This document shows, piece by piece, positions 6,539 through 14,060 of a stretch of 23,860 nt of DNA. Position 1 is the first letter of the stretch, and every line of letters begins with the position of its first letter. Source of the stretch: Actinomycetota bacterium (GTDB taxonomy: Bacteria; Actinomycetota; Acidimicrobiia; Acidimicrobiales; CADCTF01); contig JAHWJQ010000008.1 in the NCBI GenBank assembly GCA_019348305.1, forward strand, positions 1 to 23,860, written 5' to 3'. The position numbers were made by a program, and so were the translations under genes. The notes beneath the pieces were generated by a model. That model was not told the DNA's origin and did no database searches. It saw nothing but the letters and a program-made list of their open reading frames with translations.

Positions 6539-7162
6539 TCAGCCCGTACCCTCGGGGCGGCGGACCTCGAGGGCGTGGTGCAGCCGGGCCTGGACGAGGG
6601 TGAGGGTGAGATCCGAGCGGGTGCGTTCCAGGACCGCACGCAGCGAATCCGTGGTGCGCCGCAGGCCCCCCGTGATGGCGTCCGGGAAGTCGACGGAGAC
6701 GAGGAGGTCGTACACATCGTCCATCGCCGCGAGCAGGCGCTCGCCCTCTGTCAGCTCGCCGGCCCGCAGGCGGTCGAGCAGGTAGCGGCGCAGCTCCGAA
6801 GCGGCCTCGGCCAGCCCGTTGAGCCAGGCCGGCGCCGAGACGCCCACCTCGGCGTGGCCGGGCAGCGGGGTCCCCTCGATCAGCGCGGCAGCGAGCACGG
6901 CTTCGGCAAGCTCTTTCTCGGCGTCGTGGAGGAACCCGGCATAGGCCACCGCCGGATGCGGCGCCAACGCCTGTTGGGCCTCGACCAGGGCCGACGCCGC
7001 TTCAGCGAGCCGAGCGGCTGCCTCGTCGGGCTGGTTGCGGTGGACGGCGCGGATGGACAAGCCGGCTGCCCGGATGGTGCGCCGGCAGGCGGCCAGGCCC
7101 TGCTCCCGAGCCCGGTGGGCGGACGCCAGCTCCTCTCGAACCGGCTCGACCAGCGCGGCCAG
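6539..7162 (-). CDS. Translin family protein
   Basis: The protein is all-helical with translin-family signatures: A-Y-A-G-F-L-H-D-A-E-K-E-L-A-E-A, W-L-N-G-L-A-E-A-A-S-E-L-R-R-Y-L-L-D, and M-D-D-V-Y-D-L-L-V-S-V-D-F-P-D-A-I-T-G-G-L-R-R-T-T-D. Eukaryotic translins bind nucleic acid; the bacterial role is unclear. The first ATG/GTG/TTG start in frame is TTG 7060 (173 residues). The codons upstream, up to about 7200, clearly extend the first helix (V-E-P-V-R-E-E-L-A-S-A-H-R-A-R-E-R). No ATG, GTG or TTG lies between the in-frame stop at 7271-7273 and 7060. I extended to CTG 7162, which has GGAG five bases ahead and gives a normal length of 207 residues; a lost start codon through a sequence error is the alternative. 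Confidence 0.85.
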   Translation of the reverse strand: MAALVEPVREELASAHRAREQGLAACRRTIRAAGLSIRAVHRNQPDEAAARLAEAASALVEAQQALAPHPAVAYAGFLHDAEKELAEAVLAAALIEGTPLPGHAEVGVSAPAWLNGLAEAASELRRYLLDRLRAGELTEGERLLAAMDDVYDLLVSVDFPDAITGGLRRTTDSLRAVLERTRSDLTLTLVQARLHHALEVRRPEGTG

Positions 7163-7202
7163 CCGGGCTCCGAGGCCTGAGGCGCCCAGGCTGGCCCCGC
7201 AG

Positions 7203-7703
7203 CTAGTTCGCCGAGCGGCGGTACAGGAAGGCGGGCTCGGGCGCCGGGGCGGTGGGCAAGAAGCGCACCTTCATCTCCCGCTCGGCAGCCACGTTGCGCA
7301 GGTAGATGAGCGCCGCTACGTAGCCGGCGAAGAGCAGGTCGGCGAGGAGGTGGACGGCCCACAGCACCCGCAGCGGCGGGAGGGCACCGAGCAGCAACGA
7401 CCCCGCCATCACGACGAGGAGCCCGAAGAAGACATCACGCCGGCGCTTCACCGCCCGCCGGCTGGCGCCGAGGCGGGGGGGCATGGGGGTCACCGGCCGA
7501 ACGACCGACAGGGGGCGGGTAACAGCTTGATTGGCTGGCCCACGGGCTCCGAAGGCACTCGCTGCCGGCGATGTCCGGCCCAGGACCCGGAGTTGGCGGC
7601 GGAAGTCACTGATGGAACCCGCCGGCCGGTTCTCCGACCGAGCCCTGAGGATCGGCGGAAGGAGGAAAGCTGCCCAGATTGCCGCGAGCAAGATCAGTGC
7701 CAT
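7203..7703 (-). CDS. GlpR/SepX-like membrane protein (putative cell-division receptor)
   Basis: The product is 166 residues. An N-terminal membrane segment (A-L-I-L-L-A-A-I-W-A-A-F-L-L-P-P) is followed by R-A-R-S-E-N-R-P and D-F-R-R-Q-L-R-V-L-G-R, the pattern at the start of actinobacterial SepX/GlpR proteins. After a disordered basic middle come two more membrane segments in the last third. GlpR of corynebacteria and SepX of streptomycetes act in cell division, and GlpR binds the gephyrin-like protein Glp. Here glp lies in the same gene block (with moaA and moaC between), which supports the call; sequence similarity alone is weak. ATG 7703 is preferred over an in-frame TTG at 7712. Its stop is followed at once by the translin-like gene. 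Confidence 0.65.
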   Translation of the reverse strand: MALILLAAIWAAFLLPPILRARSENRPAGSISDFRRQLRVLGRTSPAASAFGARGPANQAVTRPLSVVRPVTPMPPRLGASRRAVKRRRDVFFGLLVVMAGSLLLGALPPLRVLWAVHLLADLLFAGYVAALIYLRNVAAEREMKVRFLPTAPAPEPAFLYRRSAN

Positions 7704-7817
7704 TACACCCAAAACCCCTCGACCTGCCTTCTTTGCTCGGCGACGCTACCCCCGAGGTCCCCCCTCGCGGGTGGATGGTTGGGGGGCCACCCGTGGGCGG
7801 CCAGGGCCTGTCTTAGT

Positions 7818-7831
7818 ACGGTGACCACCGT
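7818..7831. repeat. Short inverted repeat ACGGTG-AC-CACCGT
   Basis: This is a perfect 6-bp dyad with a two-base spacer in the 166-base gap between moaC and the glpR-like gene. Its size and symmetry fit an operator for a dimeric regulator. No regulator is identified. The same gap also holds a GC-rich hairpin (CGGGTGG 7768-7774 with CCACCCG 7787-7793). Confidence 0.45.
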
Positions 7832-7839
7832 TCTCGCCA

Positions 7840-7866
7840 CTTTTGCTTGCTGTGAGCAAGCAAAAG
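7840..7866. repeat. Perfect 11-bp inverted repeat next to the moaC stop
   Basis: CTTTTGCTTGC (7840-7850) is mirrored exactly by GCAAGCAAAAG (7856-7866) around TGTGA, three bases past the moaC stop. It is unusually A/T-rich for this genome. There is no U-run after the stem on either strand, so it is not a classical terminator. It could be an operator for the glpR-like gene or an RNA hairpin at the end of the moaC message. Confidence 0.6.
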
Positions 7867-7869
7867 GAG

Positions 7870-8379
7870 TCAGAACGACGAGGTGCCGGAGCCGTCGGTG
7901 TCGGGCGCGCGGCGCCAGATGCCGGAGCGGCCCCCGGTCTTTTCCCACAGGGCGACCTCGCCGATGGTCATCGACCGGTCGCTCGACTTGCACATGTCGT
8001 AGATGGTGAGCGCGGCGACGGAGCAGGAGAGGAGCGCCTCCATCTCGACGCCGGTGCGATCGACCGTCTCCACCTGGCTTTCGACTTCGATGAAGTCGTC
8101 GTCGAGGTGGAAGTTCACGTACACCGACCCGATCGTGAGCTGGTGGCACAGGGGAATGAGGTCGGGCGTTCGCTTCGCGGCCTGGATGCCGGCCACCCGC
8201 GCCACCGCCATCACGTCGCCCTTGGTCACCGCGTTGTTGGCCACCATGGCCGTCGTCTCGGGCTTCATGAAGACCTTGCAGCGGGCGATGGCCCGCCGGT
8301 GGGTGGGCTCCTTGGGCGTGACGTCGACCATCCGGGCGCGCCCCAGCGGGTCGAGGTGGGTGAAGGCGCGGTCCGTCAT
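7870..8379 (-). CDS. moaC: Cyclic pyranopterin monophosphate synthase MoaC
   Basis: MoaC turns the MoaA product, 3',8-cyclo-7,8-dihydro-GTP, into cyclic pyranopterin monophosphate, the first stable molybdenum-cofactor intermediate. The 169-residue length is normal. Conserved blocks are A-A-K-R-T-P-D-L-I-P-L-C-H-Q-L (67-81, with Q where most have P), T-G-V-E-M-E-A-L near 109-116, and D128-M-C-K131. Asp128 and Lys131 fall at the same numbers as the E. coli catalytic residues as I recall them. It lies 46 bases downstream of moaA on the same strand. Confidence 0.97.
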   Translation of the reverse strand: MTDRAFTHLDPLGRARMVDVTPKEPTHRRAIARCKVFMKPETTAMVANNAVTKGDVMAVARVAGIQAAKRTPDLIPLCHQLTIGSVYVNFHLDDDFIEVESQVETVDRTGVEMEALLSCSVAALTIYDMCKSSDRSMTIGEVALWEKTGGRSGIWRRAPDTDGSGTSSF

Positions 8380-8425
8380 CGCGCCGCGAGTCTAGTGCCG
8401 CAGGTCGACGCCGCCTCGGGCCGCC

Positions 8426-9412
8426 TCAGCCGCCGATCTGGCTCATCGAGCGTGGCGGCTTGACGAAGGCCACCTGGCCGATGGCGTGGCCCGCCCACTT
8501 GCCGGCGACATCGGCGCGGATGGCTTCCTCGAGGTCGTCGTCAGTGCCTCCCGACCGCAGCACGGCCCGCAGGTCGGTCTCGCGTGTCGCGAACAGGCAG
8601 TTTCGAAACGCCCCTTCGGCTGTGAGCCGTACCCGGTCGCAGGCGCCGCAGAAGGGCCGCGTCACGCTGGCGATGACACCGACCTCTCCCCCGCCGTCGA
8701 GGTACCTGAAGCGCTCGGCGGGCTGCTGCCCCCGGACGTCGACAGGGCTCAGGTCGAACACTGCGCCGATGGTGGCCACGACCTCCTCGGCGCTGACCAC
8801 CGCGCCCGGCTGCCATGCGCCCTGGGCGTCGAGTGGCATGTACTCGATGAAACGGATCGCGACGCCCCGCTCCCGGCCGAAGGTGGCGAAGTCGACGATC
8901 TCGTCATCGTTGACGCCTCGCATGAGCACGCAGTTGACCTTCACCGGCGCCAGCCCCGCGGCTACCGCGGCGTCGATGCCCTCCAGCACCTCGGCCAGCC
9001 GGTCCCGCTTGGTGAGCGCCAGGAACCGGTCGCGTCGTAGCGAGTCGAGGCTGACGTTGACCCGCTGCAGCCCGGCACGCCGCAGGTCGTCAGCCAGCAG
9101 GGCGAGGGTGGCGCCGTTGGTGGTCATCGACAGGTCGGTGCCGAGGGTGGCCAGCCGTTCGACCAGTACGGCCAGGTTGGCCCGGACGGTGGGCTCGCCG
9201 CCCGTGAGGCGGATGCTCGTGAAGCCGAACCGCTCCACGCACACCCGGGCCACCCGCTCGATCTCTTCGAAGGACAGGATCTCCGAGCGGGCCAACCAGT
9301 CCATGCCCTCGGCCGGCATGCAGTAGGTGCACCGGAAGTTGCAGCGGTCGGTGACCGAGATCCGCAAGTCGCGCACCACCCGCCTGTAGCCGTCGACGAG
9401 AGCGGTGGTCAC
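8426..9412 (-). CDS. moaA: GTP 3',8-cyclase MoaA (radical SAM)
   Basis: MoaA starts molybdopterin synthesis by radical-SAM rearrangement of GTP. The 328-residue protein has the N-terminal cluster motif C24-x3-C28-x2-C31 in D-R-C-N-F-R-C-T-Y-C. G-G-E-P follows in the SAM-binding region. The C-terminal cluster is present (F-C-G-A-C-D-R-V-R-L-T and, thirteen residues later, N-C-L-F), and the protein ends R-S-M-S-Q-I-G-G, the Gly-Gly tail needed for activity. The GTG start overlaps the glp stop by four bases (GTGA), so it is translationally coupled to glp. Confidence 0.97.
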   Translation of the reverse strand: MTTALVDGYRRVVRDLRISVTDRCNFRCTYCMPAEGMDWLARSEILSFEEIERVARVCVERFGFTSIRLTGGEPTVRANLAVLVERLATLGTDLSMTTNGATLALLADDLRRAGLQRVNVSLDSLRRDRFLALTKRDRLAEVLEGIDAAVAAGLAPVKVNCVLMRGVNDDEIVDFATFGRERGVAIRFIEYMPLDAQGAWQPGAVVSAEEVVATIGAVFDLSPVDVRGQQPAERFRYLDGGGEVGVIASVTRPFCGACDRVRLTAEGAFRNCLFATRETDLRAVLRSGGTDDDLEEAIRADVAGKWAGHAIGQVAFVKPPRSMSQIGG

Positions 9413-10632
9413 ACAGGAAGGCTACTCAGGAGCAAGATTTCGACGGCGTTTCCGGCACCTATCCCGTCTCCGTCGGGCAGCAGGGCCAGCGCGTTGGCGG
9501 CAGCCATCGAACGCAACAGGTTCGACCCCTGGCTGCCGGCCGACTGGACGTGCAGCCGCCCATCCTCGGCAAAGCGGGCCGACACCCGAACGAGGTGCAG
9601 CTTCCCGTCCGGCCGCCGCGAGAGGTGGTCGTCGGCCACGGCGGGGACGGCTCCCGGCGACGGCTGGGGATGGCCCATCAGCCGGCGCAGCGCGGGCCGG
9701 GCGAACAGCTCGAAGCTCACCATCGCCGAGGCGGGGTTCCCGGGCAGGCCGAACAGGGGGATGGCGCCGATGAGGCCGAACAGCAGGGGCTTGGCCGGCT
9801 TGATCGCCACCTGCATCCACTCCGCGTGCCCGCCCAGGGCCTGCAGCACCACCACCATGTAGTCGAAATCGCCCACGCTCACCCCACCGCTGGTGACGAC
9901 TGCGTCGCAATGCTGCGATGCCTGGGCCAGGGTCGCCTCGATGGCCTCCTTGTCGTCGCCCACCAACCCGAGGTCGACGGGCCGGCATCCCGCCCGGCGG
10001 ACGAGGGCCAGGAGGGCGTGGCGGTTCGAGTCCCGGATCTGGCCGGGCCGCAGCACGCCAGGGCCATCCACCAGCTCGTCGCCGGTCGACAGGACGCCCA
10101 CCCTCGGCCGGGGATGCACGGGCAGCTTCCGCAGGCCGGTGCTTGCCACCAGCCCCAGGTGGGCCGGCCCGAGGACCGTGCCGGCCGCGATCATCTCCTG
10201 GCCGGGCAGGAGGTCCTCGCCGGCAGGGCGGATGTGACTGCCGTGGGCGACCTCGATCTCGACGGTGACGAGGTCGCCGGGCTCCTTGCCGCCGGTGGTG
10301 CACTCCACCATGACGACGGAATCCGCGCCGTCGGGCACTGCAGCCCCGGTCATGATCCGGACGGCTTCACCCGGCCCCACCGTCAGTCCCGCCGGGTCCC
10401 GGCCGGCGGGCAGCAGCCCCACCACCCGAAGCTGCACAGGACCGCCGGCGGTGTCAGCAGCCCGGAGCGCGAAGCCGTCCATGGCCGAGTTGGGGAACGG
10501 CGGGACCGCCTCGGTGGCGGCAATGGCGACGGAGGTGACGCAGCCCAGCGCCTCGTCGAGCGGCACCGCCCGGGGGTGGAGCCGACCGATGGAACCGAGG
10601 ACCCGGGCCTGCGCCTCCTGGAGCGGGATCAC
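9409..10632 (-). CDS. glp: Gephyrin-like molybdotransferase Glp / MoeA
   Basis: MoeA-type enzymes insert molybdate into adenylylated molybdopterin. The 407-residue protein shows P-F-P-N-S-A-M-D-G-F-A near residue 50, G-D-E-L-V in the middle, T-S-G-G-V-S-V-G-D-F-D-Y-M and G-L-P-G-N-P-A-S-A-M-V-S-F-E. The frame runs further upstream into galU, but GTG 10632, ten bases after the galU stop, begins the conserved V-I-P-L-Q-E-A-Q. Its place between galU and a GlpR-like gene suggests the cell-division Glp. Coupling to moaA and moaC suggests a working cofactor enzyme, so it may do both (inference). Confidence 0.95.
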   Translation of the reverse strand: MIPLQEAQARVLGSIGRLHPRAVPLDEALGCVTSVAIAATEAVPPFPNSAMDGFALRAADTAGGPVQLRVVGLLPAGRDPAGLTVGPGEAVRIMTGAAVPDGADSVVMVECTTGGKEPGDLVTVEIEVAHGSHIRPAGEDLLPGQEMIAAGTVLGPAHLGLVASTGLRKLPVHPRPRVGVLSTGDELVDGPGVLRPGQIRDSNRHALLALVRRAGCRPVDLGLVGDDKEAIEATLAQASQHCDAVVTSGGVSVGDFDYMVVVLQALGGHAEWMQVAIKPAKPLLFGLIGAIPLFGLPGNPASAMVSFELFARPALRRLMGHPQPSPGAVPAVADDHLSRRPDGKLHLVRVSARFAEDGRLHVQSAGSQGSNLLRSMAAANALALLPDGDGIGAGNAVEILLLSSLPV

Positions 10633-10642
10633 CGGGGAGGCA

Positions 10643-11530
10643 CTAGAGAAGCGCCTCCCGGCGGGCCACCTCGGCGAGCAAGGCCCGGAACGGCTCGCCC
10701 ACTTCGTCGTGCTCCAAGGCCAGCTCGACGACCGCCCGCAGGTAGTCGATCTTGTTGCCCGTGTCGAAGCGACCTTCGCTGAAGGTGTAGCCGTAGACGC
10801 CGGCACCGCCCATCAACGCAGCGATGGCGTCGGTCAGCTGGATCTCGCCGCCGGCGCCCGGCGCCACCGTTTCCAACGCGTCGAAGATGTCGGGGGTGAG
10901 GACGTACCGGCCGATCACCGCGAGGTTGGACGGCGCCTCCTCGGGCTTGGGCTTCTCCACCAGCGACGTGACGCGGACGACGGAATCCTCCCCCTCCACT
11001 GGTTCGACCTCGGCGCAGCCATAGGCCGAGATCTCGTCGGGCTCCATCTCCAACAGGGCGATCACCGGCCGCTGCACGCGCTCGTGGGCCGCCAGCATGT
11101 GCTGGAGAAGCTGGGCCCGCTCGTGCATGAGGTCGTCGGGCAACAGCACGGCGAAGGCCTCGTCGCCCACGTGCTGGCGCGCCATCGACACCGCGTGCCC
11201 AAGGCCGAGCGCCTCGCCCTGGCGCACGTAGTGGAGGCGGGCCATGTCGGTGATGCCCCGCACCTGCTTCAAGAGGTCGTGCTTGCCCTTGGCCTCGAGG
11301 TCGGCCTCGAGCTCGACGGCCCTGTCGAAGTGGTCCTCGAGCGAGCGCTTGTTGCGGCCGGTGATGACGAGGATGTCGTCGAGGCCGGCCCGCACCGCCT
11401 CCTCCACCGCGTACTGGATGGCCGGCTTGTCGACGATGGGGAGCATCTCTTTGGGCTGGGCCTTGGTGGCCGGAAGAAACCGGGTTCCGAGCCCGGCAGC
11501 CGGGATCACCGCCTTGGTCACGCTGGTCAC
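10643..11530 (-). CDS. galU: UTP-glucose-1-phosphate uridylyltransferase GalU
   Basis: GalU makes UDP-glucose from UTP and glucose-1-phosphate for envelope polysaccharides and glycolipids. The 295 residues start with the nucleotidyltransferase motif A-A-G-L-G-T-R-F-L-P-A-T-K and P-K-E-M-L-P-I-V-D-K-P. L-L-P-D-D-L-M follows near residue 132 and F-D-T-G-N-K-I-D-Y-L near the end. The GTG start at 11530 overlaps the stop of the diguanylate cyclase gene (GTGA); a second GTG four codons on is possible. Confidence 0.97.
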   Translation of the reverse strand: MTSVTKAVIPAAGLGTRFLPATKAQPKEMLPIVDKPAIQYAVEEAVRAGLDDILVITGRNKRSLEDHFDRAVELEADLEAKGKHDLLKQVRGITDMARLHYVRQGEALGLGHAVSMARQHVGDEAFAVLLPDDLMHERAQLLQHMLAAHERVQRPVIALLEMEPDEISAYGCAEVEPVEGEDSVVRVTSLVEKPKPEEAPSNLAVIGRYVLTPDIFDALETVAPGAGGEIQLTDAIAALMGGAGVYGYTFSEGRFDTGNKIDYLRAVVELALEHDEVGEPFRALLAEVARREALL

Positions 11531-13548
11531 ACCTCTACTCCTTCGGTTGGTCGCGCCTGTTCCACGCGGTTCTTGCCCATGCGCTTCGCCCGACCCAGCG
11601 CGTTGTCGGCGGCTCGGAACAGCTCGTCGGCGGAAGTGCCGTCGTGGGGGTGACAGGCGAAGCCGATGGAGACGGTGAGGGGGAGGACCTTGTCACCGTC
11701 GACCATTGGTTCGCGGGCGATGTAGCTGCGTACCCGCTCGGCCACTGCCGCCGTCTCCTCGAGCCCGGCCCGGGGCAGCAGTACGATGAACTCCTCGCCA
11801 CCCCAGCGGGCGACGACGTCGATCTCGCGGGTGGCATCGGAGAGCCGCTCGGCCAACCAGATGAGCGCGGCATCGCCCGTGGAGTGGTCGAAGCGGTCGT
11901 TGACCTGCTTGAAGTCATCGATGTCGACGAGGATGACGCCGAAGGACTCGTCGAAGCGGCTGGCTTCCCTCACCGCGTCGCGGCAGCGCAGCTCGAACTC
12001 GCGGCGGTTCCACAGCCCCGTCATTCCGTCGGTGCGGGCCTGGCGGCGGGTCTCGTCGTGGAGGTACACGTTGCCGATGGCGACCTCCGCCTGGCGACCG
12101 AGCGTCTGCAGGGTGTTGACGTCGTCGGTGCGGAACGTCCCGCCGCCGACGCGGCCGTAGAGGGCCAGGACACCCTCCAGCCGGTTCTCCACCACCACGG
12201 GCACAGCCACGGCCGCCTCCACCGCGGGTTCGGCGGGCGCCAGCTGGGCGTTTCCGGGATGGACGATGGGCATGAGCTGGCGGGCGGCCCCCCCGGCCAC
12301 CCCCGTCCCGTTCAACTCGACGTCGGGGACCTCGCCTTCGTTCACGGCGCTGGCCCGGACCCGTGCCGGGAGCGCGACCCGCTCGTAGAACACGGCCTTT
12401 TCTGCACCGAGGGTCAACGCGCAAGCCTCGAGCACCACGTCGATGATGCCGCCCAGGTCGTGGGTGGAGACCAAGACGTCTCCCAGCCGGGCGATGGCCG
12501 TCTGGAACTCTCGGCGGCTCTGCTCGAGCTGCTCGACGTATTCCCGCAGGTTGTCGGTCATCTGGTTGAAGGCCCGGCCGAGCGTGGCCAGCTCGACGTC
12601 GCCGGAGACATCCACCCGCTGAGTCAGGTCGCCGCGCGACACATTGAGCGCGGCTTCGACCAGGTCCTCCACCGGGCCCGTGACCAGGCCGCTCACGACG
12701 TAACCGACGAGGACGATGAGGATGGTGAGCACGAAGAGCAGGCCACCGAACAACAGGATGAGCCCGGTGCGGTCCTGGCCCCCGGGGAGGCCGGAGGCGG
12801 CCACGACCGTGAGCCCCAGGGCGGGGGCGTCCGACGCGTAGGCCAGCCGGTCGCCCCGGCCGAAGTGGGCTTCGAACGGCCCGGGCACCGGTCGCTCCGC
12901 CAGCCGTCCCACGTCCGTAGTGGCCGCCGTCACCGTCCCGCCGTCCAACAGGATTAAGACGATGTCCTCGTCCCGGGCCACGCGGCCGAGCCGGACGGAG
13001 TCGAGCCACCGGCCCACCAAGAACCTGCCGCCGTCGGGCAGCGGGGCGCTCGCCAACGCGGCCCGGTCGCTCCCCACCGTGCGGAGCAGCTCGTCCTGCT
13101 CGGGGACGTCGACGCCCTCCGCGAACTGCGGTACGCGTCCCGCCTGGGCAACCACCTCACCGGTCGCGTCCTCGACGATGGCGATGTCGAGATCGGCCTC
13201 GTCGACAACCCGGCGCAGCGTCTGCTCCAGACCGCGCTCGCCCTCGGCGATGGCCGCGCTCAGCCTGGCGTCGGCGACGAGCGTGCCGACGAGTCGGGCC
13301 AGCTCCTCGCGGTCGTCGGCGAGGGTGGCCTCGGTGAAGGTCGTCGCCTGGCGGAGCCGGTCGAAGGTGCGCTCGGTCGCTTCGTTGTCGATGAGGTTGA
13401 CCACCGTCACACCCACGGCAGTGATCGGGACGACGACGGTCAGCGCCACGAGAAGAGTGAGGCGGCGGCGAAGCGTCAGCGCCCGCTCCCGTCGCGTGAA
13501 GCCGATGTGGGCGTCGTGGTGAGGGCGAGCCGGCGCGAGATCGCCACC
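11527..13548 (-). CDS. Membrane sensor diguanylate cyclase (sensor-HAMP-GAF-GGDEF)
   Basis: The protein is 673 residues from GTG 13548, which has AGGA about seven bases ahead and gives a basic N-terminus before the first membrane helix. GTG 13449 would cut into that helix. Order: helix L-T-L-L-V-A-L-T-V-V-V-P-I-T (about 30-50); an extracytoplasmic sensor of about 200 residues; a second helix (L-I-L-L-F-G-G-L-L-F-V-L-T); HAMP; a coiled linker; GAF; then GGDEF. The active site is G-G-E-E-F at about 583-587, and the inhibitory R-x-x-D site lies five residues before it, so it should make cyclic di-GMP with product control. No PDE domain is present. It is the first gene of the minus-strand block and diverges from fmdB across 90 bases holding a CIRCE element. 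Confidence 0.93.
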   Translation of the reverse strand, partial: GGDLAPARPHHDAHIGFTRRERALTLRRRLTLLVALTVVVPITAVGVTVVNLIDNEATERTFDRLRQATTFTEATLADDREELARLVGTLVADARLSAAIAEGERGLEQTLRRVVDEADLDIAIVEDATGEVVAQAGRVPQFAEGVDVPEQDELLRTVGSDRAALASAPLPDGGRFLVGRWLDSVRLGRVARDEDIVLILLDGGTVTAATTDVGRLAERPVPGPFEAHFGRGDRLAYASDAPALGLTVVAASGLPGGQDRTGLILLFGGLLFVLTILIVLVGYVVSGLVTGPVEDLVEAALNVSRGDLTQRVDVSGDVELATLGRAFNQMTDNLREYVEQLEQSRREFQTAIARLGDVLVSTHDLGGIIDVVLEACALTLGAEKAVFYERVALPARVRASAVNEGEVPDVELNGTGVAGGAARQLMPIVHPGNAQLAPAEPAVEAAVAVPVVVENRLEGVLALYGRVGGGTFRTDDVNTLQTLGRQAEVAIGNVYLHDETRRQARTDGMTGLWNRREFELRCRDAVREASRFDESFGVILVDIDDFKQVNDRFDHSTGDAALIWLAERLSDATREIDVVARWGGEEFIVLLPRAGLEETAAVAERVRSYIAREPMVDGDKVLPLTVSIGFACHPHDGTSADELFRAADNALGRAKRMGKNRVEQARPTEGVEV

Positions 13549-13593
13549 CGACCATCCTACGGGGCAGCGGCTTGGCCAGCCCAGCCGCTACAC

Positions 13594-13620
13594 TTGGCAC
13601 TCGTCGAGTGAGAGTGCTAA
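13594..13620 (+). promoter_or_regulatory. CIRCE operator (HrcA site) with adjacent -10-like TACACT
   Basis: TTGGCACTC-N9-GAGTGCTAA matches the CIRCE consensus TTAGCACTC-N9-GAGTGCTAA with one difference and the exact nine-base spacer. It ends 18 bases before the fmdB-like start and directly follows TACACT (13589-13594), a fair -10 element. HrcA would repress here until heat stress. The site also lies 45 bases from the divergent cyclase start. Confidence 0.8.
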
Positions 13621-13638
13621 CCGCCACGGAGGACCGTA

Positions 13639-13953
13639 GTGCCGACCTACGAATACGTCTGCAAGTCCTGCGGTGAGCACCTGGAGGTCGTTCAGTCGTT
13701 CAAGGACGCGGCGCTGACGGACTGCCCTGGTTGTAGCGGCACCCTCCGCAAGGTCTTCCAGCCCATCGGCATCGCCTTCAAGGGCAGCGGGTTCTACAAG
13801 ACCGACAGTCGGACCGGCTCCTCCTCCTCCTCCTCCTCCAAGGCCGGCGGCGACAAGCCGTCCGAGACCTCGACCGCCTCGTCGTCAGAGGCCAAGACCG
13901 AGACGTCGACCACCCCCTCGACGGACAAGAGCAGCAGCCCGGCGGCTTCTTAG
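13639..13953 (+). CDS. FmdB family zinc-ribbon protein
   Basis: The product is 104 residues. The N-terminal zinc ribbon begins M-P-T-Y-E-Y-V-C and uses C8-x2-C11 and C29-x2-C32; F-K-G-S-G-F-Y-K-T-D follows, as usual in the family. The tail is a low-complexity Ser/Thr/Lys stretch starting with seven serines from a TCC run. The family is thought to be regulatory, but its molecular role is not settled. GTG start with GGAGG six bases ahead. The upstream CIRCE site predicts heat-shock control by HrcA. Confidence 0.93.
   Translation: MPTYEYVCKSCGEHLEVVQSFKDAALTDCPGCSGTLRKVFQPIGIAFKGSGFYKTDSRTGSSSSSSSKAGGDKPSETSTASSSEAKTETSTTPSTDKSSSPAAS
13819..13839 (+). repeat. (TCC)7 microsatellite in the fmdB-like gene
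   Basis: Seven TCC codons in a row encode a polyserine stretch at the start of the disordered tail. Copy-number changes would keep the frame and alter only linker length. Confidence 0.9.
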
Positions 13954-14060
13954 AAACAGGGGTGGCGTGGGGGTCGCCCGGGCCGTACGCTCTCCCCGTC
14001 GCCGGGTCGGCGGCACCTGCTGCACTTCCTCCTTTTGGTCACTTCCGAGGAGGTCCTGCC

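Noticed and set aside
11644..12957. 437-codon plus-strand frame opposite the diguanylate cyclase
   Set aside because: Antisense to GAF/GGDEF coding sequence, no family features.
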